Below, in pieces: positions 8,719 through 17,348 of a stretch of 64,000 nt of DNA (positions are counted from its first letter, which is position 1; each line of letters begins with the position of its first letter). A program made the translations under genes and the position numbers. A model generated the notes under the pieces. It did not search any database and had not been told where the DNA came from. It saw nothing but the letters and a program-made list of their open reading frames with translations. This DNA is from JBOHRN01 sp050732775 (lineage in GTDB: Bacteria; Gemmatimonadota; Gemmatimonadetes; Longimicrobiales; Longimicrobiaceae): NCBI GenBank assembly GCA_050732775.1, contig JBOHRN010000009.1, forward strand, positions 23,672 through 87,671, given 5' to 3'.

Positions 8719-9834
8719 TTGCCAGCCCTCCGCGTCCGGGAGGTCTTACCCGGCGAGTCGCTCCGCCCCTTCATCGATCTGAGCTGGAAGTTCAACGCGG
8801 ACGACCCCGCTTGGGTGCCCCCGCTCCGGCGCCAACTCCGCACCCTCCTCGACCGCCGCAAGCACCCCTTCCACCGCCACGCCGAGGTCCGTTACCTGCT
8901 GGCCTCGCGGGGGGGCGAAGCCGTCGCTAGGGTGGCCGCCGTCGTCAACCACCGTCACAACGACTTCCACGGCGAGAAGACCGGCTTTTTCGGCTTCTTC
9001 GAATGCGAAGACGACCCCCGAACCTCCCGCGCCCTGCTGGGCAGCGCCGGAGAGTGGCTGCGGGAGCGGGGGATGGAGCGGTCGACCGGCCCGGCCAGCT
9101 TCTCGACCAACGAAGAGTGCGGCCTCCTGGTCGAGGGGTTCGAGCATCCACCCGCCGTGCTCATGCCCCACAACCCCCCGTATTACGCCCGGCTGATCGA
9201 AGCCGCTGGTTTCACCAAAGCCAAAGATCTGATCGCCTACTCGCTGTTCGGCTTTACCCCCCCCCAGCGGCTGGCCGAAGGCGCCGAGCGGCTCGCCGCG
9301 CGCGCCGGCATCACCGTGCGGGGGCTGGACATGAAGAGGTTCCGCGCCGAAGTGCGCGCTATCCAATCCATCTACAACAGCGCCTGGTCGCGGAATTGGG
9401 GCTTCGTGCCCATGACCGCCGAGGAGATAGCCTTCATGGCCAAGGAGCTGCGCCCGGTGGTGGACCCCGACCTCTGCCTGATCGCCGAGCACGGGGGCGA
9501 ACCGGTCGGCTTCTCCCTAGCCCTTCCCGACCTCAACCAAGCCATCAAGCCGCTGAACGGCCGACTCTCCCCCTGGGGTCTCTTGCGGCTGCTGTGGAAC
9601 CGTCGCAAGATCGACCGGGCCCGTATCCTCACCCTCGGCTTCCGCCCCGAATTCCGCGCCCGGGGGCTGGGTACGCTACTGTACCTGCGCACCTGGCAAG
9701 CGGGCATGGTCAAGAGGTACTACCGGGGCGAGGCGTCCTGGATCCTGGAGGATAACTGGGAGATGCGGCGGGCTCTGGAGAAGATGGGGGGCGAGCCGTA
9801 CAAGAGGTACCGCATCTATGAGCGAGCCTTGTGA
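8719..9834 (+). CDS. GNAT-family N-acyltransferase, candidate bacterial ceramide synthase
   Basis: A protein of about 371 residues with a C-terminal GNAT fold: acyl-CoA motif A is seen as FRARGLGTLLYLRT near residue 315. The N-terminal half holds a conserved block, DDPAWVPPLRRQLRTLL near residue 25 and HNDFHGEKTGFFGFFE near 80, known from a broad family of uncharacterised GNAT-like proteins. Its place directly after serine palmitoyltransferase and before a glycosyltransferase suggests N-acylation of the sphingoid base; the ceramide synthase of Caulobacter is also an acyltransferase of this broad type. That role is inferred from context. No ATG is available: the start is likely TTG at 8719, four bases after the upstream stop, or TTG at 8680 inside the previous gene. 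The 3' end overlaps the next gene by four bases. Confidence 0.8.
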   Translation: MPALRVREVLPGESLRPFIDLSWKFNADDPAWVPPLRRQLRTLLDRRKHPFHRHAEVRYLLASRGGEAVARVAAVVNHRHNDFHGEKTGFFGFFECEDDPRTSRALLGSAGEWLRERGMERSTGPASFSTNEECGLLVEGFEHPPAVLMPHNPPYYARLIEAAGFTKAKDLIAYSLFGFTPPQRLAEGAERLAARAGITVRGLDMKRFRAEVRAIQSIYNSAWSRNWGFVPMTAEEIAFMAKELRPVVDPDLCLIAEHGGEPVGFSLALPDLNQAIKPLNGRLSPWGLLRLLWNRRKIDRARILTLGFRPEFRARGLGTLLYLRTWQAGMVKRYYRGEASWILEDNWEMRRALEKMGGEPYKRYRIYERAL

Positions 9835-10949
9835 AGGTCGTTTACTTTACGGAGAGCTTGCTCCCCCAGGTAGATGGAGTATCGCGTACCCTGGCCCGGC
9901 TCTTCGACTTCCTGGAGCGGCGCGGGGTCGGCTTCCGGGTCTACTCCCCTTTCGTGCCCGACGGCTCGGTACGGTGGAGCGGCAGGGTACGGCCCGTCAA
10001 GTACGCCCGCTTCCCCCTCTACCGGGACTACCGGGTGAGCTGGCCCGGGCTCCGCCGAATCGCCGGCGAAGTGGAGGCTTTCCGTCCCGACCTGATCCAC
10101 CTGGTGAGCCCCACCCCCCTCGGCTTCCGAGCCCTGGGCTTGGCCGGCCGCGAGGGCATCCCGGCCGTGGCCAGCTTTCACACTCACTTCGTCTCCTACT
10201 TCCGCTATTACCGGGTGAGCCGGTTGGAGGGGTTGGGGTGGGCTCTCTTGCGCCGCTTTCACAACCGCTGTGCCGCCACCTTCGCGCCCTCGGGAACGAT
10301 AGCGCGGGAGCTGGAGGAGCAAGGAATCGAGCGGGTGCGGCTCTGGTCGCGGGGGATCGATCCGCACGGTTTCTCCCCGGACCGGAGTGACGAGACGCTC
10401 AGGACCCGGCTGGCGCCCGGGGGCGAGCCGATACTCCTGTACGCGGGACGGCTGGTGCGCGAAAAGGATCTGTCCGATCTGGTGGAGATGGAGCGCTTGC
10501 TGCGCCGGCGCGGCGTGCGCCACCGCCTCGTCCTGGTGGGCGACGGTCCCATGCGGAGTGAACTTGAAAGCGAGCTCCCGGACGCACACTTTGCCGGGCA
10601 CCGGGAGGGGGGTGAGCTAGCCCGCTGGTACGCCTCGGCCGACGTGTTCGTATTCCCCTCCACCACCGAGACTTTCGGCAACGTGGTGCTGGAGGCGATG
10701 GCGTCGGGACTCCCGGCGGTGGTAACCGACCGCGGCGGGGTCACCGACCTGATAGAGCCGGGGACCAACGGCTTGGTGGCGCGCGCCAACCATCCGGAGG
10801 AGCTGACCGGGAGGGTTGCGGCCCTGCTGGAAAACCCCGCCAGGCGGGAGCAGCTGCGGGAAGGGGCCCTCCGGTCGGCCAGGGAGCGCGACTGGGACAC
10901 CGTGAACCAAGGGTTGCTGAATGACTACCGGGACGTTGCCGGAGAGTGA
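9831..10949 (+). CDS. GT4-family glycosyltransferase
   Basis: A 372-residue retaining glycosyltransferase of GT-B fold, family GT4, related to the mannosyl- and sulfoquinovosyl-transferases that glycosylate lipids. The acceptor domain begins KVVYFTESLLPQVDGVSRTL, and the donor site carries LLYAGRLVREKDL and the EX7E motif in TETFGNVVLEAMASGLPAV. The GTG start overlaps the GNAT stop as GTGA, so the genes are translationally coupled. In this cassette its likely acceptor is ceramide or a related lipid, giving a glycosphingolipid. The sugar cannot be read from the sequence. Confidence 0.87.
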   Translation: MKVVYFTESLLPQVDGVSRTLARLFDFLERRGVGFRVYSPFVPDGSVRWSGRVRPVKYARFPLYRDYRVSWPGLRRIAGEVEAFRPDLIHLVSPTPLGFRALGLAGREGIPAVASFHTHFVSYFRYYRVSRLEGLGWALLRRFHNRCAATFAPSGTIARELEEQGIERVRLWSRGIDPHGFSPDRSDETLRTRLAPGGEPILLYAGRLVREKDLSDLVEMERLLRRRGVRHRLVLVGDGPMRSELESELPDAHFAGHREGGELARWYASADVFVFPSTTETFGNVVLEAMASGLPAVVTDRGGVTDLIEPGTNGLVARANHPEELTGRVAALLENPARREQLREGALRSARERDWDTVNQGLLNDYRDVAGE

Positions 10950-12018
10950 ACTCGAAGCGGGGCCGGACCGGGTGAAGCGCACGAAGCGTCCGGCGTCCTC
11001 CGGCTGGAACCGTCTCTTCCGCACCTCCCTGGTCCTGATCCCGCTGGGTATCCTGGGGAACGTGGTTTTCACCTTTTTGGCCACCGACCGGGCGATCCTC
11101 GCCTCCCTGGGCCGCTACCCCGTCGGCTACCTGCTCCTGGCCCTGGCGCTCGGCTTCGTGCCGTGGGCCACGGTAGGGCTGCGGCTCCTCCTCTGGACCG
11201 ACTTCATCGGCCACCGGCTATCCCTACGCGACGCTTTTGCCATCTCGCTCGGGGACACCCTCGGGGCCGCGCTTACGCCCACGGTGGTGGGCGGCGGAGC
11301 GGCCAAGTGGGGGATGATGGTCCACCGGGGGATCACCGCCGGGGCCGCGGCCTCGATCGCCACCGTGGCGGTGGTCGAGGACGCGGTCTTTTTCGCCCTT
11401 GCCGTGCCCCTCTCCATCTGGCTGACGCGGGCGTGGGAGCTGCCCGTATTCGGGCTCTTGGGGAGAGAACTCGGGGATCACCTGCCGGTGATCGTGGCGT
11501 TGCTGGTGGGTATCGCAGCGGCAGGGTGGCTCGGCCTCCGGCTATTCCGGACGCTTCGGCGCCAGCCGCCCGCCGAGCCCGAAGAAGAGGGTTTCTGGCA
11601 CCGGAGCGGGCGGCGGCTGCGGGCGGTCTGGCGCGACGGGGTAGACGTTTACGATCTCATCATCCGCCGCGGCAAGACCCGCTTCGCGGCCGGAGTGCTG
11701 CTGGCCGGGGTGCAGTGGAGCGCTCGCTACTCGGTGATTACCGCGCTGGTCTACTTCCTGGGGATTCCGGTGGATCCGATCCTCTTTTTTCTCTTCCAGT
11801 GGGTGGTGTTCACGCTCATGATCTTCATCCCCACCCCGGGCGCGGTGGGTGGGGCCGAAGCCGCCTTTTACCTGGTGTACAGCGCCTTGCTACCCGGACA
11901 GGTGCTCGGCATCGCCACCGCCGGCTGGCGCTTTTTCACCTTCTACTGCCAACTCGGGGCGGCGGCGCTCCTCTTCAGCGCCTTGCACCTGAAGCCGGGC
12001 GGAGCGGTAAAAAGGTAA
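10921..12018 (+). CDS. YbhN/UPF0104-type flippase-like membrane protein
   Basis: A 365-residue integral membrane protein of the lysylphosphatidylglycerol-synthase transmembrane / UPF0104 family. About eight hydrophobic helices are seen, with the family signature PTPGAVGGAEAAFYLVYSAL near the C-terminus and LGAALTPTVVGGGAAKWGMM near residue 120. Proteins of this family are often called flippase-like and accompany lipid glycosyltransferases. It overlaps the preceding glycosyltransferase by 29 bases when started at the ATG at 10921; a GTG at 10972 would remove the overlap. The context suggests it moves or exposes the glycosylated lipid, which is inference. A strong promoter for the next gene begins just after its stop. 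Confidence 0.82.
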   Translation: MTTGTLPESELEAGPDRVKRTKRPASSGWNRLFRTSLVLIPLGILGNVVFTFLATDRAILASLGRYPVGYLLLALALGFVPWATVGLRLLLWTDFIGHRLSLRDAFAISLGDTLGAALTPTVVGGGAAKWGMMVHRGITAGAAASIATVAVVEDAVFFALAVPLSIWLTRAWELPVFGLLGRELGDHLPVIVALLVGIAAAGWLGLRLFRTLRRQPPAEPEEEGFWHRSGRRLRAVWRDGVDVYDLIIRRGKTRFAAGVLLAGVQWSARYSVITALVYFLGIPVDPILFFLFQWVVFTLMIFIPTPGAVGGAEAAFYLVYSALLPGQVLGIATAGWRFFTFYCQLGAAALLFSALHLKPGGAVKR

Positions 12019-12031
12019 GCCCTCTCCGCAC

Positions 12032-12060
12032 TCGACAAAAAGCGGTTTTCGTGTTATATT
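12032..12060 (+). promoter_or_regulatory. Sigma-70-type promoter for the ECF sigma factor gene
   Basis: TCGACA at 12032-12037 and TATATT at 12055-12060 are separated by exactly 17 bases. The expected transcription start is about 12066-12068, which coincides with the first ATG of the sigma factor gene at 12068. The message would then be leaderless or nearly so unless a downstream start is used. Confidence 0.6.
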
Positions 12061-12067
12061 GGCAGGC

Positions 12068-12751
12068 ATGATTACCCTCATGACCCCAACGGCGTCTGCG
12101 TCCGCGGCTCCCCGGGAGTTGGCGGACGGGGCGGCGAAGCGTATGGATACGAAGGACGTGCCCCGCCTGGAAGAGCTGGCGGACGAAGAGCTGTTCAAGC
12201 TGTACACCAGCGGAAACCCGGACGGCTTCCGGCTCATCATGGAGCGGTACGAGCCGCGCATCCGGGGCTTTCTGCGCAAGCGGCTGAACGATTCGGAGCG
12301 GGTGGAAGACCTGACGCAGGATACTTTCTTGCGCATCCACCGCGCGCGCGAGAACTACGACCCCACGCGCAAGTTCTCGACCTGGATCCACACTATTGCC
12401 AACAACCTGCTCAAGAACGAGTTCCGCAACCGCTCGCGCAAGCGGGAAACCTCGTTCACCGACCTGCGTCCCAACCTGTCGCCCTCGGGGAGCCCGTCCC
12501 GGCCGGTGGAGTTTCCCACCCGGGAGGCCAGCCCGGAGCGGGAAACGTACCGGAGCGAGCTGCGCGAGGCGATCGACACCGCCATCGCCAAGATGGAGGA
12601 GCACCACCGCGTTCCCTTCGTGATGCGCGAGGTGCAGGACCTCTCCTACGAGGAGATCGCCGAGAAGATGAGCATCCCGGTGGGCACGGTGAAGAGCCGC
12701 CTCAACCGGGCCCGCAACGCCTTCCGGCTCCTGCTCCCCGTCCCCGTCTGA
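12068..12751 (+). CDS. RNA polymerase ECF-type sigma factor
   Basis: A 227-residue sigma-70-family factor. Region 2 (about 45-115) shows RYEPRIRGFLRKRLND, the DLTQDTFLRIHR core motif and FSTWIHTIANN; region 4 (about 160-220) shows LSYEEIAEKMSIPVGTVKSR, a classic helix-turn-helix. Between them is a 50-residue charged linker longer than in many ECF factors. Starts at 12068, 12080 (MTPTASAS) or 12144 (MDTKDVPRLEEL) are all possible; the promoter at 12032-12060 makes 12068 leaderless, so 12144 may be the true start. No anti-sigma gene is next to it: the next gene is an NADH dehydrogenase. Regulon and signal are unknown. Confidence 0.9.
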   Translation: MITLMTPTASASAAPRELADGAAKRMDTKDVPRLEELADEELFKLYTSGNPDGFRLIMERYEPRIRGFLRKRLNDSERVEDLTQDTFLRIHRARENYDPTRKFSTWIHTIANNLLKNEFRNRSRKRETSFTDLRPNLSPSGSPSRPVEFPTREASPERETYRSELREAIDTAIAKMEEHHRVPFVMREVQDLSYEEIAEKMSIPVGTVKSRLNRARNAFRLLLPVPV

Positions 12752-12803
12752 CCCGCTGACGCCAGACCAGCAACCTTCCGGAGTACGCTCCGAACCCCCC
12801 CGC

Positions 12804-14120
12804 GTGGTGGTGATCGGGGGCGGGTTCGCCGGGCTGGAGGCGGCGCGCGCGCTCGGGCGCGCGCCGGTCCGAGTGACCCTGGTCGACCGCCGCAACCACC
12901 ACCTCTTCCAGCCCCTCCTCTACCAGGTGGCGACCGCCGCCCTCTCGCCCGCCGAGATAGCCGCGCCCATCCGGGGGGTCTTGCGCCGCCAGCGGAACGT
13001 TGAGGTGGTCTTGGGCGAGGCGGCGGAGGTGGACAGCGAGGGGCGCGCGGTGATCCTCACCAACGGGGAGCGCCTGCCCTACGACTACGCCGTCATCGCC
13101 ACCGGCGCCACCCACCACTACTTTGGCCACGACGAGTGGGCGCCGCTCGCTCCCGGGCTCAAGACGGTGGAGGACGCCCTAGAGATCCGGCGCCGCTTCT
13201 TCCTCGCCTTCGAGGCGGCGGAGCGTAGCGATGACCCGGAGACGCGCGCGGCGCTCCTCACCTTCGTGGTCGTCGGCGCCGGCCCCACTGGCGTCGAGCT
13301 GGCCGGGGCGATGGCCGAGATCGCGCGCCACTCCCTGCCCCGCGACTTCCGTCGTATCGACACCCGCTCCGCCCGCATCCTGCTACTGGAGGGGCTCCCC
13401 CGCGTTCTCCCCGGCTATCCGGAAGAGCTCTCGGCGCGGGCTCGCCGGGATCTGGAGCGGCTCGGCGTGGAGGTCCGCACCGGCTCGCTGGTCACCCGCG
13501 TGGAGCCGGGCGGAGTGTGCCTCGGCGAGGAGCGCGTCCGCGCCCGCAACGTGGTGTGGGCTGCCGGCGTGCAGGCCTCCCCGCTGGGCCGCACGCTGGG
13601 GGGAGAAAGAGACCGGGCGGGGCGCCTGCGGGTGGAGCCCGACCTCTCCCTGCCCGGCCGCTCCGAGCTATTCGTGGCGGGCGACTTGGCCCTCTCGCAG
13701 GGGCAAGGGGGAGATCCGCTCCCCGGCCTCGCCCCGGTCGCCCAGCAGCAAGGCCGGCACGCCGCCCGCATGATCGTCGCCGACCTTCGCGGGGAGCCGC
13801 GCCGCCCCTTTCATTACCGGGACCGGGGGGTGATGGCCACCATCGGCCGCGGCAAGGCCGTGGCGGTACTGGGCCAGGGCTGGCGGGTCGCCGGGCCGCT
13901 GGCGTGGCTGGCGTGGTTGCTGGTGCACATTGCCTCCCTTATCGGCTTCCGCAACCGGCTCCTGGTCCTCATCCAGTGGGCGTGGGCGTACCTGACCTGG
14001 CGACGCGGAGCCTGGCTCATAACCGGCCGGGTGGGGAGCGAGCTGGCTCCCCCGGACCGCCCCCTGGGCGAACCCTCCGAGCGGGAAAACGGCCGCTCCG
14101 GGGCGGGCGGAGGGGCTTGA
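12804..14120 (+). CDS. ndh: Type II NADH:quinone oxidoreductase (NDH-2)
   Basis: A FAD enzyme of 438 or more residues that passes electrons from NADH to quinone without pumping protons. Two Rossmann motifs are seen, VIGGGFAGLEAARAL at the N-terminus for FAD and VVVGAGPTGVELAGAMAEI near residue 155 for NADH. VAPVAQQQGRHAARMI-type sequence and a C-terminal amphipathic segment, LAWLLVHIASLIGFRNRLLV, fit NDH-2 membrane attachment. The first standard start is GTG at 12804, which leaves no residue before the beta strand. An in-frame CTG at 12756, giving LTPDQQPSGVRSEPPRVVV, would make a more normal N-terminus. The stop overlaps the next gene's TTG. It follows the sigma factor by 52 bases. Confidence 0.93.
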   Translation: MVVIGGGFAGLEAARALGRAPVRVTLVDRRNHHLFQPLLYQVATAALSPAEIAAPIRGVLRRQRNVEVVLGEAAEVDSEGRAVILTNGERLPYDYAVIATGATHHYFGHDEWAPLAPGLKTVEDALEIRRRFFLAFEAAERSDDPETRAALLTFVVVGAGPTGVELAGAMAEIARHSLPRDFRRIDTRSARILLLEGLPRVLPGYPEELSARARRDLERLGVEVRTGSLVTRVEPGGVCLGEERVRARNVVWAAGVQASPLGRTLGGERDRAGRLRVEPDLSLPGRSELFVAGDLALSQGQGGDPLPGLAPVAQQQGRHAARMIVADLRGEPRRPFHYRDRGVMATIGRGKAVAVLGQGWRVAGPLAWLAWLLVHIASLIGFRNRLLVLIQWAWAYLTWRRGAWLITGRVGSELAPPDRPLGEPSERENGRSGAGGGA

Positions 14121-14995
14121 ACCAGCGGGTCCGCCGCCGGTTCGCGCGCTGGGCGGAGGAAAACGGCGTGCGGGTCGAGCAGGCGGGGTATCCGCGCCCC
14201 CAGGCCGGAGGGCGGGTAGACGCGCTCCGGCTGCGGCCGGCGAGAGCGCCCCGCGGGCGCGTGCTGGCCGTGCACGGGACGGGTAACGACGCCCTCTTTC
14301 CGCTCGCGGGGCTTTTCAAAGTACTCCTCGGGCGCGGCTTGGAGGTCTTCGCTTTCGACCTGGACGGCCACGGCCGGGGGAGCGACACCGTGTTCCGCTC
14401 CGGCGCTATCGGCGGCGCGGTCCCGGCCGCTCTCGGGGCCGCCGCGGACGCCCCTGCCGCCCTCCCGCTGCACGCCGTGGGCGAGAGCTTGGGCGCGGCC
14501 CTCCTCCTGCGCGCCCTGGCCAACCGTCCTCCGCTGCCGCTTCGCTCCGCGGTCCTGGTCGGGCTGCCGCTCGGGCTCAGGGTCACGCCGGGGGTGGTGG
14601 CCCGCGAGGTCGCCGGACTCCTCTCCCGGCCCGGGCTGGCGGCCGGCGCCCACTTCGGAGCGTGGGGCTCGCTGCCGGCCTTCGGGCCGTTCCGCCGCAG
14701 GGCCCACCCGGTCCGCTTGGCTGGCGGTGCCGCCGGCCCTTTCGCCTACCTGGACGAGGCGCGCCGCGCGCTCGCCGGGCTGGCGCTGGCAAAGGTATCA
14801 GAGCTGTCGGCGCCCACCCTCTTCCTGACGGGTGCGCGGGACAGGGTGGTCGAGCGGGGGTCGGTTCACCGGCTGGCGCTAAAAACGGGCGCGGAGCAGC
14901 GCCTCATCTCCGGCGCCACCCACTGCGTGACACCGGTCCACCCGTCTACGGTCGCCGCCACGGTGGAGTGGATCCTGGAGCACAACCCCGCGTGA
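14117..14995 (+). CDS. Alpha/beta hydrolase
   Basis: A 292-residue alpha/beta-hydrolase-fold protein, probably an esterase or lipase-like enzyme in the cytoplasm. The oxyanion-hole motif VHGTGND lies near residue 48, the nucleophile elbow AVGESLGAALLLRAL near 125, and the acid and base are suggested by LTGARDRVV and ATHCVTPVH near the end. It starts with TTG overlapping the ndh stop (TTGA), and ends with a four-base GTGA overlap with the amidohydrolase, so the three genes form a coupled operon. The substrate is unknown. Confidence 0.82.
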   Translation: MNQRVRRRFARWAEENGVRVEQAGYPRPQAGGRVDALRLRPARAPRGRVLAVHGTGNDALFPLAGLFKVLLGRGLEVFAFDLDGHGRGSDTVFRSGAIGGAVPAALGAAADAPAALPLHAVGESLGAALLLRALANRPPLPLRSAVLVGLPLGLRVTPGVVAREVAGLLSRPGLAAGAHFGAWGSLPAFGPFRRRAHPVRLAGGAAGPFAYLDEARRALAGLALAKVSELSAPTLFLTGARDRVVERGSVHRLALKTGAEQRLISGATHCVTPVHPSTVAATVEWILEHNPA

Positions 14996-15957
14996 GTCCT
15001 CCCCGCGTCGACATCCACGTGCACCTGGCCGGGGTGGGGGCGGGAGGGTCCGGCTGTTTTGTCTCCCCCGCTTTCCGCAAGCGTTGGACGTTCCGGCTGC
15101 TGCAACGGCTGTACGGAGTCGAGGACGACGCGGCGTGGGCACAGTTGGTCGCCTCCCGGGTGGCCGCTAGCCGGTGGATCGACTACGCGGTCCTCTTGGG
15201 GTTCGACGGGGTGTATGACCGGGGCGGCCGGTTAGACCGGCGGCTCTCCCAAATGGTGGTGCCGCCGGAGTGGGTCTTCGAAGCGTGCCGCCGCCACCGG
15301 GGCGTGCTCCCGGGCCCCTCGCTGAACCCCTACCGCGCCGACGCCGGAGAACGGCTGGCCGAATGCGTGGAGCGCGGCGCGGTGCTGGTCAAGTGGCTGC
15401 CCGCGGTGCAGCGCATCGACCCGTCCGACCCGGGCTGCGACGGCTTCTACCGGGTGTTGGCCGCGGCCGGAGTGCCGCTGCTGGTCCACACCGGCGGCGA
15501 GAGAACCTTTCGGACGGTGGCGCCCCGGCTAAACGACCCGCGGCTACTCAGGCGGCCTCTGGAGCACGGCGTCACGGTGATCTGCGCCCACTCGGCCACC
15601 CGGCTACTATTCACCCGCGAGCCAGACCACCTCCCCCGGCTGCGCGAGCTGCTGGACGAGTTTTCCAACCTGTGGGTAGATAACTCCGGGCTGCTCAACC
15701 CCGGCCGTTACGCCCACGTACCGCGGCTGGCGCGCGATCCCCTGATCCACGCCCGCACCTTGCACGGCAGCGACTTTCCCGTGCCGCCGGGGGCGCTATA
15801 CTTTCCGCGCCAGTTGGGGCTCAAGCGGGCGGTGGCGCTCCAACGGGAGCCCAACCCGCTGGATCGAGACGTGGAGGTCAAGCTGGCCCTCGGCTACTCT
15901 AAGGAAACCCTGACCCGCGCCGCCTCGCTGCTCCCGCGCTGGAGTCGCGCGCCTTAG
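14992..15957 (+). CDS. Amidohydrolase-superfamily metal-dependent hydrolase
   Basis: A 321-residue TIM-barrel hydrolase. Metal-binding residues typical of the amidohydrolase_2 (ACMSD-like) branch are in order: VDIHVHLAG at the start, LVHTGGE near residue 165, VICAHSATR near 197 and LHGSDFPVP near 258. These enzymes are hydrolases or decarboxylases of small ring or amide substrates. It is the last gene of the ndh-hydrolase operon, coupled by GTGA. The substrate cannot be named from sequence. It ends seven bases before the end of a convergent gene. Confidence 0.82.
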   Translation: MSPPRVDIHVHLAGVGAGGSGCFVSPAFRKRWTFRLLQRLYGVEDDAAWAQLVASRVAASRWIDYAVLLGFDGVYDRGGRLDRRLSQMVVPPEWVFEACRRHRGVLPGPSLNPYRADAGERLAECVERGAVLVKWLPAVQRIDPSDPGCDGFYRVLAAAGVPLLVHTGGERTFRTVAPRLNDPRLLRRPLEHGVTVICAHSATRLLFTREPDHLPRLRELLDEFSNLWVDNSGLLNPGRYAHVPRLARDPLIHARTLHGSDFPVPPGALYFPRQLGLKRAVALQREPNPLDRDVEVKLALGYSKETLTRAASLLPRWSRAP

Positions 15958-15963
15958 CGCTCC

Positions 15964-16716
15964 TCAAAACCTGAACGACGCCCCTAAGCGGAGCACGCCC
16001 AGATACGCCGGGCGGTAGTCGTAGTCGATCACCAAGGTCTCGCCGTCCGGGTCCTGGAAGATGCGGACGTCTTCGTCGCTGTAGCCGTCGTTGTCCCAGA
16101 AAACCACGTGGTTGTCCAGACCGAAGTTGAGCGCGAGGCGCCTATCCCAGATGCCCAGCGGCAGAACCCCTTCGCCGTTTAGGGCCAAGCCGGGACTGGT
16201 GACCGAGCGCCCTACCCGCTCGCCGTCGGCGAAGAGGACCTCTTGCGAATCGTGCACGAAGGTGGGCCCGGCCGAGATATACCCCGCCACCGGGAAGCGT
16301 CGCGTGTCCGGGCTCGGCTCGGGGAGACGCAGCGACACCCCGAACTTCCACAGGTAGAGGTCGGAGCCGTCGGTCCTGAACTCGCTGGTGGCGCCGTCCG
16401 TACCCACCAAGGTGATGTGGCGGTCGCGCGAGGGGCTGAAGGCGAAAGACCCGGTTACTCCGAAGGGGCCCCTCACACGGAACTCGGCCGACACTCCCGC
16501 CACCGGCGCCGCCTCGTACTGCTGGCGGGTCTCGCGGAAGACGGTGTCCTGGTCGCTGACCAAGAGCTCGGTTCCCTGCGTGGTGTACGGGACCCGGAGC
16601 CCCAGGTAGGGGGTGACGGTAAAGCGCGCGTGTGGGAGCGAACGGTCGAGCTGGGCCTCGCCCAGGGCGGGGGCCAGCACCAGCAGTGAGGTGACGACGA
16701 GCGCGTATCTAGACAT
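15964..16716 (-). CDS. Exported protein, probable small outer-membrane beta-barrel
   Basis: A 250-residue protein with a signal peptide (MSRYALVVTSLLVLAPALGEA) followed by many alternating hydrophobic/polar strands, such as FTVTPYLGLRVPYT and FPVAGYISAGPTFV, and a C-terminal Phe (LGVLRLGASFRF), as in outer-membrane beta barrels. No family was recognised. The start at 16716 places the signal peptide first; the in-frame upstream start adds 13 unlikely residues. Function is unknown. Confidence 0.65.
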   Translation of the reverse strand: MSRYALVVTSLLVLAPALGEAQLDRSLPHARFTVTPYLGLRVPYTTQGTELLVSDQDTVFRETRQQYEAAPVAGVSAEFRVRGPFGVTGSFAFSPSRDRHITLVGTDGATSEFRTDGSDLYLWKFGVSLRLPEPSPDTRRFPVAGYISAGPTFVHDSQEVLFADGERVGRSVTSPGLALNGEGVLPLGIWDRRLALNFGLDNHVVFWDNDGYSDEDVRIFQDPDGETLVIDYDYRPAYLGVLRLGASFRF

Positions 16717-16844
16717 GGCTACCTCCGGCTTTGGCTGTAAGGGTCCAACGACCACAGCGAAAGGTAGCCGCGCGGCCGGGAAAATGGAAGGTTAGCTGCT
16801 AGACTGTGTTGCCGGGGCCGGTGGCCGCCTCCGGTTAGATTTGG

Positions 16845-17348
16845 CTACAGCTCCTCCAGCAAGTTGTCCACCCGCGCCTCCAGCGCCGGACGGGTGGCCC
16901 CCGCCAGGGCGTTCTCCAGGAGGTCGGCCAGCTCGGCCCCGAAGTCGTCCGGGTGCTTCCGGGCCAGCCGCACCAGCGGGGCGAAGGCCAGGAGCGCCGT
17001 CCCCGGACCGGGGTGGTGCTCCGACTCCTCCCCGCGCCACGCTTCCGGCTCTCCCAAGCTCTCGCGCCACGGTTCCTGCTCGGGGGCAGCGCCCTCCCCC
17101 ATGGCTTCGGACTCACCCTCCACCGGCACCACCACCCCCACCATGGCCCGGACCTCGTCGCCCTGCTCGGGCTCCTCGGCCAGCAGGGCGAGCTGGACCG
17201 GCTCGGAGGTGAGCTTACGGAGCGCACCCAGGGTTTCGCGGGGGAGCATGGCCCTAAAGCTGGGGCGCCTGTTCCCGGCGCTGAAGAAAGCGACCGGTAC
17301 CAACTCCGGCGCTGCTCCCGACACCCCTCCGGACCTGGTCCGGCGCAT
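16845..17348 (-). CDS. Hypothetical acidic protein
   Basis: A protein of about 167 residues with no family I recognise. It has a compact start (ELVPVAFFSAGNRRPSFRAM), a stretch LTSEPVQLALLAEEPEQGDE rich in acidic residues, a low-complexity Glu/Gly middle and a helical C-terminus (ALEARVDNLLEEL). No signal peptide or membrane helix is seen. Starts at 17387, 17348 or 17249 are all possible; none has a strong ribosome site. It diverges from the FAD/Fe-S dehydrogenase. The coding call rests on codon bias and frame length. Confidence 0.5.
   Translation of the reverse strand: MRRTRSGGVSGAAPELVPVAFFSAGNRRPSFRAMLPRETLGALRKLTSEPVQLALLAEEPEQGDEVRAMVGVVVPVEGESEAMGEGAAPEQEPWRESLGEPEAWRGEESEHHPGPGTALLAFAPLVRLARKHPDDFGAELADLLENALAGATRPALEARVDNLLEEL

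Noticed and set aside
7179..8861. 560-codon minus-strand frame over the spt gene
   Set aside because: It has no recognisable domains and lies opposite a clear enzyme.
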